From Prolixibacteraceae bacterium UBA1413 (GTDB lineage: Bacteria; Bacteroidota; Bacteroidia; Bacteroidales; Prolixibacteraceae), in the NCBI GenBank assembly GCA_002304925.1, contig DBPT01000009.1:1-29417 (forward strand): a stretch of 29,417 bases of DNA. Direction: 5' to 3'. Both the position numbers and the translations under genes were made by a program. Numbering within the stretch: the stretch's first letter is position 1; every line of letters begins with the position of its first letter. The notes under the pieces were generated by a model. The model was not told where the DNA came from. It saw only the letters and a list, made by a program, of their open reading frames with translations, and searched no databases. Shown here in pieces: positions 16,857 through 25,259 of the stretch.

Positions 16857-17651
16857 CAAACAATACTTATTAGACGATTTTTAATTCTCATCTCCCTGAC
16901 CCTGACTGGTTGTGCATTCCTTACGGCACAGGTGTTGTCAGTCAGGGGGAAGGTAACCGACCAGACCAGAATTGGGTTGCCGGAAGCAAGCATTTTGATC
17001 AAAGGGACTACGCTGGGTCCTCTTACCTGCCAGGAGGGTAATTATCAGATCAATGTCCCTGATGTGGAAAAGGCGGTTCTAGTTGTCGGATTTATAGGTT
17101 TTGAGCAAACGGAAGTTGCGGTGAATGGGAGGTCCACAGTGGATGTTCAACTGGCCCAGAGCGCCATAGGCCTGGATGAAAGGGTGGTCATCGTCCTGGG
17201 GATTACCAGGAAGTCGAAATCGCTGGGTTACGCTGTGCAGTCGATAGATGTCAATTCCATGACTGAGATACGGGACGCTAACCATACCAACATGCTGGCA
17301 GGTACGGCCGCAGGGGTTAACATGATCTCAGCTGGCGGATCCACGGCATCTACCAGGGAGGAATTCAGGGGAAACAACTCCCTGACCGGGAATAACCAGC
17401 CGTTGTATGTGGTCGAAGGGATGATCATTTAGAACGATATGGGGAAGTGGACGGCCAGCCTGTGAGTGCCAAAGGAATAACCGATGAACTACGATAATAT
17501 TGTCAGGAACATCAATCCCGATGACATCGAGAGCATTGAGATTCTGAAAGGAGGCAATGCCTCTGAGCCGAATGATTCCGATGCGGCCAACGGGGTCATC
17601 CTGATCACCACCAAGAAAGCCGCAAAGAGCGCTGACCTGGGTGTCACCTAA
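16857..17651 (+). pseudogene. Truncated SusC-like TonB-dependent receptor
   Basis: From about 16857 the frame encodes a signal-like stretch (LILISLTLTGCAFLTAQ) and then VLSVRGKVTDQ, a carboxypeptidase-regulatory-like domain and a plug start ending at NNSLTGNNQPLYVVEGMII, followed by a TAG at 17430-17432. No ATG precedes the signal; the expected start has decayed. After a frame break, 17484-17651 continues with NINPDDIESIEILKGGNAS and AANGVILITTKKA, then stops. The whole beta-barrel, some 800 residues, is missing. The sequence is paralogous to the intact SusC in this window, so the locus probably once carried two SusC genes or a duplicated end. No SusD partner follows. Confidence 0.85.
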
Positions 17652-17722
17652 TTTGAGTTCGGTATAAGAATGTTATTTAACGTATTAGTTATCAGTATTT
17701 TGCTGATAGGTACATGGAAATC

Positions 17723-18033
17723 AGGTATATAACAAAAAGGATTTTTCCTGAATTAGTTTCGTTAATGAACAAGGAAGAATCCATGAAAAACAGCATTATG
17801 TTTCTTTCTGATAAAATTTATCTTTGAAAACGTATTCTGATTGAAAAAGTTGTCGATGAACTTAAGAACATATGCCAGATCAAACACACCCGCCACAGAA
17901 GCCAGGGGGGTTTATTACTAACCTCATATCAGGGTTGATCGGTTATGGGCACTTGCCGAAAAAGCCTTCCCTTAACTAGGACATCGTTGACCCTTAGGCT
18001 TTCAATTCGAAATGTCATGTCGAACTCACGTTA
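17723..18033 (+). pseudogene. IS982-family transposase remnant, copy 2
   Basis: This copy extends further left than copy 1. It reads RYITKRIF, then MKNSIMFLSDKIYL, a TGA stop, KRILIEKVVDELKNICQIKH and TRHRS. After a one-base frame change it reads NLISGLIGYGHLPKKPSLN and a TAG. The order matches IS982-family transposases (MKN-LM-L-DKI-L-KR, QIEHTRHRS, PKKPSL). At least two stops and one frameshift make it inactive. Bases 17845-18033 are the direct-repeat partner of 565-752. With the IS21-like sequence beside it, this fills most of the gap between the susC pseudogene and phoR. Confidence 0.7.
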
Positions 18034-18046
18034 TATGTTCTTGATG

Positions 18047-18087
18047 GTAGCAGTTTAAACCGGCAAGTAGCAGTGTTTCAAACCGGC
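18047..18087 (+). repeat. Two tandem copies of a 20-bp motif, possible IS21-family end
   Basis: GTAGCAGTTTAAACCGGC (18047-18064) is followed after two bases by GTAGCAGTGTTTCAAACCGG plus C (18067-18087). IS21-family elements carry several such repeats at their ends, and the wording resembles Bacteroidota IS21 ends as I recall them. No istA or istB gene is present here, so this would be a solo end left by deletion. Confidence 0.35.
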
Positions 18088-18106
18088 GCCGAAATTTTTT
18101 CTGGGA

Positions 18107-18128
18107 ATTACAGAAAAATATCTGTAAT
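18107..18128 (-). terminator. Hairpin downstream of phoR, possible terminator
   Basis: ATTACAGA and TCTGTAAT form a perfect 8-bp stem around the six-base loop AAAATA, 18 bp past the phoR stop in the direction of transcription. The stem is A+T-rich and there is no strong U tract on the minus strand after it, so it may be only a weak terminator. Confidence 0.3.
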
Positions 18129-18145
18129 ATCCTCAGTTAAAAGTA

Positions 18146-19912
18146 TTATTTAGGTATGGAGAACAGGAATTCAAGTCCGCCTCCTTTTTTATTACGAACT
18201 GAAATTTCCCCTTTAAAGCTTAGAATAGCATTTTTGACGATAGCCAAACCTAAGCCGGTACCGCCTTCTTTTCTGGAACGCCCCGAATCCACCCGGTAAA
18301 ACCGTTCAAAAATTCTGGGAAGATGCTCTTCCTCCACTCCCTGGCCATTGTCAGAAAAGGAAAAATAATGAAAATTATTGTCCTCGTGATAATTGGTGAT
18401 TTGTATAGTAATGTTATCGCCTCCGTAATCGACCGAGTTTTCTGTCAGATTCCGGAAGACCGAAAATAACAGGGAGTAATTTACATTCACTGTAACATTT
18501 TCATCCATTCCGATTTCAAATTTTACAGATTTGTTTTTCAGTTTGTCACTGAAACTTACTATTACTTCGCTGATGAGTTTTGCCACTTTAACCTTTTCCT
18601 TCGGATAGAGATCGGAGGACTCTTCAATCTTGTTCAGCAGGGCAATGTCATTTACCAGTTGGGTAAGACGCTCCGATTGATTGTGGGCTTTTTCCACAAA
18701 ATATCTAAGCTTGACATGATCAATATCCGGATTGTTAAGGACCGTTTCGAGGTAACCTTTAACAGATGCGATTGGGGTTTTTAACTCATGTGCAATATTT
18801 GAGGTCAACTGCTGTTTCATAATACTCCTTTTTACCAGCTGTGTATTATCGGTAATAAGGATTTCAAAACTACGGTCCTGGAAAAATATCACCTGGATTT
18901 GAAAATGCATACCATTACGCTGTATGGTAAATTCCTGACGTGGTAATTCCGCAGAATGACCTGTGGATGAATTGAGTGTTTTGTCTATGAAAGAAGATAT
19001 TTCGCTGAATGCTTCCATTTCTAAAATCTTATCTGCCTTGACAGACGATTCTTCAGATATAATGTTTGAATAAAAGATGAAATGGCTGTTTGTAAGTATT
19101 ACCTGTTTTTGAGGGGAGAAAAAAGCCACACCTTCTTTAAGTACAAAAAGGTGACTGATCAGTTTTTCTTTTTCCAGCATTAATTCTGCCTTGACTTTTC
19201 TGGATCGCTCATAAGCCAATGAAATTTCTCTGCTTATTGTTCCCAGTTCATCTTCCGGGAATTGAATTTCCGGGTTTAATTCCTCATCACGGCTGGCTTT
19301 GATTGTAAATTCTTTCAATCTTGAAACGGAGTCTCCTAAACGATTTGCCACTAATCTTAAAATCAGACCAAAAATGGCAAATAAAAACAACAGGTAGATG
19401 ATAAATGCACGTTCAACTTTCAGGTAATTAATCACTTCAGCATTGTATTCTACCGCAGACCTTATAAAAATAGTTTTATAAAATTTAGCAAAATAAAAAT
19501 AGTCCTGTTTGGTGGTGACTGAGTGACGGATATTGTATCCACGATCAGCATATTTGGCTTTTTGCACCTCCGGCCGGTCCAGATGATTCTCCATTTCGGA
19601 GTAGTTTTCCACGGAATTATCATATAAAACACGTCCGGCCAGATCTAAAACAGTTATACGAATTTTGGCCGATGGAATCAGGTCTTTTATGGAATCAAGT
19701 TTGCCGAAGTCATTGGTGGAAAGCAGGTTGTTATTTTCGATGTATCTGTTTGTCAGATCACTATATTCATTAAGCTGGTTTTCCATCAAAGCGATACGGA
19801 ACTGCTTTTCCCGGTGATCCTGAAAAACAAGAATGGATACCGCGAAAATGGCTAACAGAATAAAGAAGCAAGTAAACAGTTTGGATTTTATTGTTTTTTT
19901 ATTGCTGATCAT
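18146..19912 (-). CDS. phoR: Sensor histidine kinase PhoR of the phosphate regulon
   Basis: This 588-residue protein has two membrane helices (about 11-31 and 170-192) around a periplasmic domain of about 135 residues. A linker and a PAS-like region (about 250-365) follow. The kinase core has the H-box SNIAHELKTPIASVKGYLE with phospho-accepting His375, an N-box (LTENSVDYG), and the G-boxes SDNGQGVEEEHLPRIFERFYRVDSGRSRKEGGTGLGLAIVKN. It should phosphorylate the response regulator encoded 18 bp upstream when phosphate is scarce, under control of the Pst transporter and PhoU. The position at the end of a pst-phoU-phoB-phoR run makes PhoR more likely than another sensor kinase. The periplasmic domain is longer than that of Escherichia coli PhoR, which has almost none; such domains are common in Bacteroidota. 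Confidence 0.88.
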   Translation of the reverse strand: MISNKKTIKSKLFTCFFILLAIFAVSILVFQDHREKQFRIALMENQLNEYSDLTNRYIENNNLLSTNDFGKLDSIKDLIPSAKIRITVLDLAGRVLYDNSVENYSEMENHLDRPEVQKAKYADRGYNIRHSVTTKQDYFYFAKFYKTIFIRSAVEYNAEVINYLKVERAFIIYLLFLFAIFGLILRLVANRLGDSVSRLKEFTIKASRDEELNPEIQFPEDELGTISREISLAYERSRKVKAELMLEKEKLISHLFVLKEGVAFFSPQKQVILTNSHFIFYSNIISEESSVKADKILEMEAFSEISSFIDKTLNSSTGHSAELPRQEFTIQRNGMHFQIQVIFFQDRSFEILITDNTQLVKRSIMKQQLTSNIAHELKTPIASVKGYLETVLNNPDIDHVKLRYFVEKAHNQSERLTQLVNDIALLNKIEESSDLYPKEKVKVAKLISEVIVSFSDKLKNKSVKFEIGMDENVTVNVNYSLLFSVFRNLTENSVDYGGDNITIQITNYHEDNNFHYFSFSDNGQGVEEEHLPRIFERFYRVDSGRSRKEGGTGLGLAIVKNAILSFKGEISVRNKKGGGLEFLFSIPK

Positions 19913-19930
19913 CTTTCTTAGTTCAGAAAT

Positions 19931-20617
19931 TTATACTTCAAAATAATACCCAAATCCGGATTTATTATGGATATAGTTACCGCATTCCCCCATTTTTTTT
20001 CGCAGTCGTGCGATGTTTACATCCACTGTCCGCTCATTAACAATCACGTTGTTTTCCCATATACGGGCCAGCAGATCATTTCTGGAAAAAACTCTTCCGG
20101 AGTGTCTGACGAGAAACACCAGGATTTCAAATTCTTTCCGAGTAAGGTCAATTTTGATATTCTGAATAATAAGCCTCTTCCCCACATAGTCTATTAACAT
20201 ATTTCCCACTGTTTCCGTTTCAGGTTCTTCTTCAGGCTTGCCCCGGTGCAATCTTTTGAGAACTGTTTTAACCCTTGCCTGTAATTCTTTGACGGAAAAG
20301 GGTTTGGTGATATAATCATCCGCACCAAGATTAAATCCGGTCAGTATTTCATTTTCATCATTTTTTGCCGTAAGAAATATGATGGGAACTTCAAGATGAA
20401 GTTCTTTTCTGACTTTCTGTGCCAGACTGAAACCTGACATTCTACCCATCATGACATCAAGCAACAGCAAATCATAAACAGTCAGGTCTTTCTTCAAAGC
20501 ACTTTCAGCAGAATGGACCGCATCCACGACATAACCTTCACTTTCAAGATTAAACTGAAGGATTTCACAGAGATCTTCTTCGTCTTCTGCTACCAGTATT
20601 CTGTATTTTTCAACCAT
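19931..20617 (-). CDS. phoB: Response regulator PhoB
   Basis: This 228-residue OmpR/PhoB-type regulator has a receiver domain (about 5-120) with the acidic pocket Glu11/Asp12, phospho-accepting Asp54 in LLLDVMMGRMSG, and the conserved lysine in FLTAKNDE. The C-terminal winged helix (about 130-228) has LTRKEFEILVFLVRHSGRVFSRNDLL and ERTVDVNIARLRKKMG, typical recognition-helix wording. Phosphorylated PhoB would bind direct repeats of 11-bp period such as the one found upstream of pstS in this window. The gene lies between phoU (27 bp) and phoR (18 bp) in the same operon. Confidence 0.92.
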   Translation of the reverse strand: MVEKYRILVAEDEEDLCEILQFNLESEGYVVDAVHSAESALKKDLTVYDLLLLDVMMGRMSGFSLAQKVRKELHLEVPIIFLTAKNDENEILTGFNLGADDYITKPFSVKELQARVKTVLKRLHRGKPEEEPETETVGNMLIDYVGKRLIIQNIKIDLTRKEFEILVFLVRHSGRVFSRNDLLARIWENNVIVNERTVDVNIARLRKKMGECGNYIHNKSGFGYYFEV

Positions 20618-20644
20618 GTTAAAGGATGATCTAATTGCTAATTT

Positions 20645-21334
20645 TCATTTCTCTTCCTTATTCTGATGCCTGATATCCGTCCCATCGAGGGCATAGATGG
20701 TAGCTTCAGCCACATTGGTCGCATGATCGGCAATTCTTTCAATGCTGGATATTATACTGTTAGTGTGAATGAAAGAGAGCAATATCTGCCTGGTCTCTTC
20801 AGGAAGGCCGGTCTTGGATATCACTTTTTTTACCAGTTTTTGATTCATCTCATCCACCACAGGATCATTTTTTATGGTCCATATGGCATATTCGCGGTCA
20901 CCCTGGGTGAAAGACAGAATAGATTTTTGAACCATGTTCTGAGTAACTATCAGCATGTTATAAATAACATCTGTCATTATTCCATAAATCTCCTGATCTT
21001 TTATCTTTGGAATAAAATTAACGATATTTATCACCAAATCGCCAATTCTTTCCAGATTGATGACCATCTGATAACAAGCCATTAATTTTCGCAAATCCGA
21101 CGCCAAAGGTTGTTGAAGAACGATGGTATTGATAATTTTCTCGCTGAGTTTAATTTCAAATTTATCGGATTTCTCTTCATTGCTCATAATTTCTTCCAGG
21201 ATATCCGAAGGTATTAACTGTGATCCTGAGTTGATGATTTTTTCAAGCAGGGTGAGTTGATGAAGAATCAGTTCAGAATAATCACTGAACTTTTCGATCA
21301 CCTCCAGTATGGCATTTTCTTTCTTTATATTCAT
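20645..21334 (-). CDS. phoU: Phosphate transport regulator PhoU
   Basis: This 229-residue all-helical protein contains two PhoU-type three-helix repeats. The conserved wording is seen twice: NLERIGDLVINI in the first half and SSIERIADHATNVAEATIYALDG in the second, each with an E/D-R-x-x-D metal-binding signature. PhoU acts at the cytoplasmic face with PstB and PhoR to dampen the phosphate-starvation response when phosphate is abundant. Its position between pstB (36 bp) and phoB (27 bp) is the classic one. Length and motifs agree with the family. Confidence 0.92.
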   Translation of the reverse strand: MNIKKENAILEVIEKFSDYSELILHQLTLLEKIINSGSQLIPSDILEEIMSNEEKSDKFEIKLSEKIINTIVLQQPLASDLRKLMACYQMVINLERIGDLVINIVNFIPKIKDQEIYGIMTDVIYNMLIVTQNMVQKSILSFTQGDREYAIWTIKNDPVVDEMNQKLVKKVISKTGLPEETRQILLSFIHTNSIISSIERIADHATNVAEATIYALDGTDIRHQNKEEK

Positions 21335-21370
21335 GGTATTCTTTTATTGATGAATTCGATAATTTGAAAA

Positions 21371-22180
21371 TTAACCAAATTTCCCGGTAAGATAACCTTC
21401 CGTTCGGGGATCTTTGGGGTTGGTAAACATGGTTTTGGTACGGTCATATTCCACCAGTTCTCCCAGGTACATGAACATGGCGTTATCAGAGATACGTGCT
21501 GCCTGTGCCATGTTATGGGTAACCAGTACGATGGTATAGTTTTTCTTCAGTTCTGTAAACAGGTCTTCTATCCTGGCGGTGGACAAGGGATCGAGTGCTG
21601 AGGTTGGCTCATCTGCAAGGATCACTTCCGGTTTCAACGCAAGAGCCCTGGCAACACACAGTCTTTGTTGCTGTCCTCCGGAGAGGAAAGTCCCTTTTTT
21701 ATTCAAAGAATCTCTGACTTCATCAAAAAGACCCACATCCATAAGCGACTTTTCAACGATTTCATCCTTTTCAGACCGTTTCAGGCTGAATCCGTTCAGT
21801 TGGTATCCGGCGAGCACATTAGCGTATACCGACATGGTGGGGAAGGGATTTGGACGTTGGAACACCATTCCGATCTTCCGTCGTAATGTGGTGGTTGACA
21901 TGTTAAAAACATCCTCCCCGTTAAGCCGTATTTCACCTTGCATCACTATTTCAGGATATAAATCATGCATCCTGTTAATAGCCCTGAGCAAAGTACTTTT
22001 CCCGCATCCCGAAGGTCCCATGATGGCCGTGATGGAGTGTCTTTTTATATCTGCAGTAACTCCTTTTACGGCAGGTTTATCTTTGGTGTAGGCAACCGAA
22101 AGATTACGGAGAGAGAGTGCCGGATGTTCGATGTGCATTTTATTTTCAGTCATAACCCGCAAATCATTGGTTGTTTCCAA
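21371..22180 (-). CDS. pstB: Phosphate ABC transporter ATP-binding protein PstB
   Basis: This protein of up to 269 residues has the PstB-type Walker A GPSGCGKST followed by LLRAINRMHDL, the Q-loop FQRPNPFPTMSVYANV, the ABC signature LSGGQQQRLCVARAL, Walker B VILADEPTSALDP and the switch histidine in LVTHNMAQAARISD. It powers phosphate import through PstC and PstA. The first ATG overlaps pstA by 17 bp. The ATG at residue 10 (22153, MTENKMHIEHP) leaves a 10-bp gap and is an equally good start. The order pstS-C-A-B is conserved. Confidence 0.95.
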   Translation of the reverse strand: METTNDLRVMTENKMHIEHPALSLRNLSVAYTKDKPAVKGVTADIKRHSITAIMGPSGCGKSTLLRAINRMHDLYPEIVMQGEIRLNGEDVFNMSTTTLRRKIGMVFQRPNPFPTMSVYANVLAGYQLNGFSLKRSEKDEIVEKSLMDVGLFDEVRDSLNKKGTFLSGGQQQRLCVARALALKPEVILADEPTSALDPLSTARIEDLFTELKKNYTIVLVTHNMAQAARISDNAMFMYLGELVEYDRTKTMFTNPKDPRTEGYLTGKFG

Positions 22181-23090
22181 ATCGTGAATTAATTCTTTTC
22201 GCCAGAATATTCAAAACAAGTACAACTCCCATCAGAAAGAGTGAGGAGCTCCAGACGAGCCTGACCATATTGGGATTGTTGTAAAATTCCCAGATCAGTA
22301 AAGGGACAGCGCTGGTCGGTTTATAGATATTTAAGTTTATCATGGTGCTGCCCAGAGCTGTGAGCATAAGAGGGGCGGTCTCGCCAAGGATTCTGGAAAT
22401 GGAAAGCAGGATACCGGTCATGAGTCCGCTGAAACCGGTCGGTATCATAACCTTCAGGATAATTCTCCAGTAGGGTACTCCTAAAGCAGCTGCGGCTTCT
22501 TTCAGGGTTACCGGGATCATTTTCATGGTTTCCTCCGTGGAACGGATGACAATTGGCAGCATCATGATAGCAAGTGCCACGGAACCTGCCAGTCCCGAAA
22601 AACCTTTGGTAATGCTTATGACGATCCAGATGTAAGCAATCAGTCCTAATACTATAGAAGGTACTCCCTGCAAAATGTCGGTAAGATTTCTGATCAGCCG
22701 GGCATACCATCCATTGGGATGCTCATACAGGAAGATGCCAGCAAGAATGCTGACAGGAATGGCAATCAGCGAAGCTATCAGGACCATTAAAAGCGAACCG
22801 GTAATTCCGTTGGCAATTCCTCCGGGTATAATTTCTCCGTTGTTAACGGCTGTCATGGCTTCCAAAGGATCGGGTGCGACTTTGATAAAAAAGTCGAGAT
22901 TAATCTGGCTGATCCCTTCTTTGACCAGTTTCCAGAGAATCAGAAATATGGGAAGCACTGTTACGATTGACAGTGTCACTACCAATCCTAGGAAGAGCTT
23001 GTTTTTTTTATCTCTCCATGAAGAGCGATCCGGGGTATTTCTATTGTCAGATTTCATTAAGTTCATCAATGGATAAAGCTTATCTAACAT
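22164..23090 (-). CDS. pstA: Phosphate ABC transporter permease PstA
   Basis: This 308-residue inner-membrane protein has about six membrane helices, the first at roughly 31-55 (LFLGLVVTLSIVTVLPIFLILW). The permease loop EAAAALGVPYWRIILKVMIPTGFSGLMTG is the EAA motif that contacts PstB. Earlier wording (DILQGVPSIVLGLIAYIWIV and LPIVIRSTEETMKMIPVTLKE) is typical of PstA. It forms the channel with PstC. An N-terminal cytoplasmic tail of about 30 residues precedes the first helix, and a shorter start at an internal methionine (MNLMKSDN) is possible. Confidence 0.94.
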   Translation of the reverse strand: MLDKLYPLMNLMKSDNRNTPDRSSWRDKKNKLFLGLVVTLSIVTVLPIFLILWKLVKEGISQINLDFFIKVAPDPLEAMTAVNNGEIIPGGIANGITGSLLMVLIASLIAIPVSILAGIFLYEHPNGWYARLIRNLTDILQGVPSIVLGLIAYIWIVISITKGFSGLAGSVALAIMMLPIVIRSTEETMKMIPVTLKEAAAALGVPYWRIILKVMIPTGFSGLMTGILLSISRILGETAPLMLTALGSTMINLNIYKPTSAVPLLIWEFYNNPNMVRLVWSSSLFLMGVVLVLNILAKRINSRFGNNQ

Positions 23091-23104
23091 CCTTGTTTAT
23101 GTAT

Positions 23105-23980
23105 TCAGGCATATCGGCGAACAATCCATTTCCCTGCCGCATTTACTATGGCAGTAACCACAAACAGTAAAAGGCCAATGGCAATAAGTGCACTTAATTT
23201 TAAACCATCAGCTTCTCCGAACTGGTTGGCAATGACAGAAGCCATTGTATTCCCCGGACTGAAAATTCCTTTAGGGATCAGGTTAGCGTTTCCTATCAGC
23301 ATGGTAACTGCCATCGTTTCTCCCAGTGCTCTTCCTAGTGCCAGAATATAACCAGCTACAAGTCCCGACCTTGAAACCGGCAGAATTACATTAAAGATTA
23401 CCTCTAACCGGGTAGCTCCCAAGGAGTACCCTGCTTCCTTCAACTCATTCGGAACCATTGAAATTATTTCGTTGCTGAGTGAAGTGGCGTACGGAATAAT
23501 CATGATCGCCAGAATCAGGGAAGAGGTGAATATGCCGTAACCCTGTTCAGATAATCCCAGGTCCACAATGAGCGGGCGAAGGGTATAAAATCCCCATAAT
23601 CCGTAAACAATGGAAGGAATTCCGGCCAGCAGATCCACCAGTGTGCTGAGAATACCGGCAATTTTTGTTTTTTTGAAGTATTCGGAAATGAACAGGGAAG
23701 TGGCAAAAGAAAGCGGGAAACAAATGATCAATGCCAAAAGTGAGGTAACCACCGTTCCGAAGATAAACGGGAAGGCCCCGTAAACCTCTTTCCCCTCCGT
23801 AGGATTCCATTCCGAAGAAAATATAAACCGGAAGATGCCAAATTCCCTGAAAGCGGGAATGGATCCTTTTAAAAGCGAAAAGATAATTCCGGCTGCAAGA
23901 AGCAAGACCAGGAAAGAGGCAGATTTCAGGATAACCTTGGCTATTTTGTCGCTGGTGAATATTTCCCGAGACCGGATCAT
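23105..23980 (-). CDS. pstC: Phosphate ABC transporter permease PstC
   Basis: This protein of about 291 residues has six membrane helices, starting with the helix after SDKIAKVILKSA. The PstC features are present: DLLAGIPSIVYGLWGFYTL, the EAA loop EAGYSLGATRLEVIFNVILPVSRSGLVAG, and ALGRALGETMAVTMLIGNAN. The ATG at 23980 lies 6 bp after the pstS stop. A GTG two codons upstream (23986) would abut the stop directly. It pairs with PstA, 14 bp downstream, to form the phosphate channel. Confidence 0.94.
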   Translation of the reverse strand: MIRSREIFTSDKIAKVILKSASFLVLLLAAGIIFSLLKGSIPAFREFGIFRFIFSSEWNPTEGKEVYGAFPFIFGTVVTSLLALIICFPLSFATSLFISEYFKKTKIAGILSTLVDLLAGIPSIVYGLWGFYTLRPLIVDLGLSEQGYGIFTSSLILAIMIIPYATSLSNEIISMVPNELKEAGYSLGATRLEVIFNVILPVSRSGLVAGYILALGRALGETMAVTMLIGNANLIPKGIFSPGNTMASVIANQFGEADGLKLSALIAIGLLLFVVTAIVNAAGKWIVRRYA

Positions 23981-23986
23981 TGCCAC

Positions 23987-25048
23987 TTATAACAAAGGTT
24001 CGCCTTCAAAAGTCACTGATTTAAGAATATCGTTGGCCAGTTGGACCGCTTTTTCAGGCAGGGGTGCATAGTCAACTTTCCGTGCAATTGCCTGGGCATC
24101 AGGTCCAACAAGCCACTGGAGGAATTTAACAGTTTCCCGGGCCTGGTCGATTTTTCGGCCATTATATGACTGTTCTTTATATAGAATAATCCAGGTAAAT
24201 GCGCTTATGGGATAGGCATCCGGGTCAGCCGAATTGGTGACCATTACCCTGGTATCAGCCGGAATATCACCTTGGGCAGCGGCACTGACGGATTCCACAG
24301 ATGGAGCAATAAAATTACCTGCCTGATTCTGAAGTAAAACACAAGGAATTTTCTGAGCAAAAGCATACTCCGAACCAATATATCCGATGGTTCCTTCAGT
24401 TTGTTTGATGATGCCGGCTACTCCCGGATTTCCTTTGGCACCCATTCCTACCGGCCAGTTCAGTGATTTCCCCGTTCCTACCTTATCTGCCCAGGACTTA
24501 CTGATTTTGCTCAGGTAATCGCTGAAAATGAAAGTAGTTCCGCTTCCGTCGGAACGATAGACTACCGAAATATCTTTGCCGGGCAGGTTAATTCCGGGAT
24601 TGTCGGCAAGGATTTTGGGATCATTCCATTTTTTTATTTCTCCCAGAAAGACAGAAGCAAGCACCTCGTTTTTCATTTTTAGTTCAGTGATTCCGGGAAG
24701 ATTAAAGGCGATTACCACTGCTCCGAGACAGGTTGGCACATGCACAACAGGCGCCGGCAGTTCGGCTGCCTGCTCATCGGTAAGGAATGCATCGGTTGCC
24801 CCGAAATCGACTACTTTGTCTTTCAGACTCCTGATACCACCACCCGAACCAATACCTCCGTAAGTGAGTTTGTTCCCGGTCATGGTGGAGTAATCATTAA
24901 AAACTTTGTTATAGAAAGGTTGAGGGAAGGTCGCACCGGCAGCTGTAATCTCAGCTCTCAAACTTCCGGATTTCTCATTTTTATTTTTATTACCGGAACA
25001 TGCAGTTAAAGAAATACATACTATGAATACAAAAACTAAATTCTTCAT
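23987..25048 (-). CDS. pstS: Phosphate-binding lipoprotein PstS
   Basis: This 353-residue protein begins with MKNLVFVFIVCISLTACSG, a lipoprotein signal with Cys17, so it is tethered on the periplasmic side. The phosphate-binding wording is clear: AAGATFPQPFYNKVFNDYS, GSGGGIRSLKDKVVDFGATDA, and VVYRSDGSGTTFIFSDYLSK with the Ser-Gly-Thr residues that hold phosphate. The C-terminal FLQWLVGPDAQ is also typical. It delivers phosphate to PstCA. It is the first gene of the pst-pho operon and has a Pho-box candidate about 140-170 bp upstream of its ATG, with a leader of more than 100 bases. Confidence 0.95.
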   Translation of the reverse strand: MKNLVFVFIVCISLTACSGNKNKNEKSGSLRAEITAAGATFPQPFYNKVFNDYSTMTGNKLTYGGIGSGGGIRSLKDKVVDFGATDAFLTDEQAAELPAPVVHVPTCLGAVVIAFNLPGITELKMKNEVLASVFLGEIKKWNDPKILADNPGINLPGKDISVVYRSDGSGTTFIFSDYLSKISKSWADKVGTGKSLNWPVGMGAKGNPGVAGIIKQTEGTIGYIGSEYAFAQKIPCVLLQNQAGNFIAPSVESVSAAAQGDIPADTRVMVTNSADPDAYPISAFTWIILYKEQSYNGRKIDQARETVKFLQWLVGPDAQAIARKVDYAPLPEKAVQLANDILKSVTFEGEPLL

Positions 25049-25172
25049 AAAATCTCACTTATTAATTTGCAATTTCTCATTTTTAGAAAACTGGTAAAAA
25101 CATTTCGGCAAATTCCGATTTTTGAAAATTAACTTTTTAAATTGTCCTGATTGTAAAGAACTTCCGACAGTA

Positions 25173-25180
25173 CAAAGTAA
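25173..25180 (-). promoter_or_regulatory. Promoter -7-like element of the pst operon
   Basis: On the minus strand the site reads TTACTTTG, seven of eight matches to TAnnTTTG. It lies 10 bp downstream of the Pho-box repeats, where a PhoB-activated promoter would need it, and about 125 bp upstream of the pstS ATG. Confidence 0.4.
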
Positions 25181-25190
25181 CATCACTCCT

Positions 25191-25218
25191 GTTACAAATT
25201 AGTTACAGAATTGTTACA
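25191..25218 (-). promoter_or_regulatory. Pho box: three 11-bp-period direct repeats
   Basis: On the plus strand GTTACA occurs at 25191, 25202 and 25213, exactly 11 bp apart; on the minus strand these read TGTAAC repeats. PhoB sites in other bacteria are direct repeats of 7 bp separated by about 4 bp, giving the same 11-bp period. They lie just upstream of the -7-like element of the pst operon. The three-unit array suggests tandem PhoB dimers. Confidence 0.75.
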
Positions 25219-25259
25219 ATAATTTTAAATCTGCCTGTCAGGATTTGATGATTACGGAA

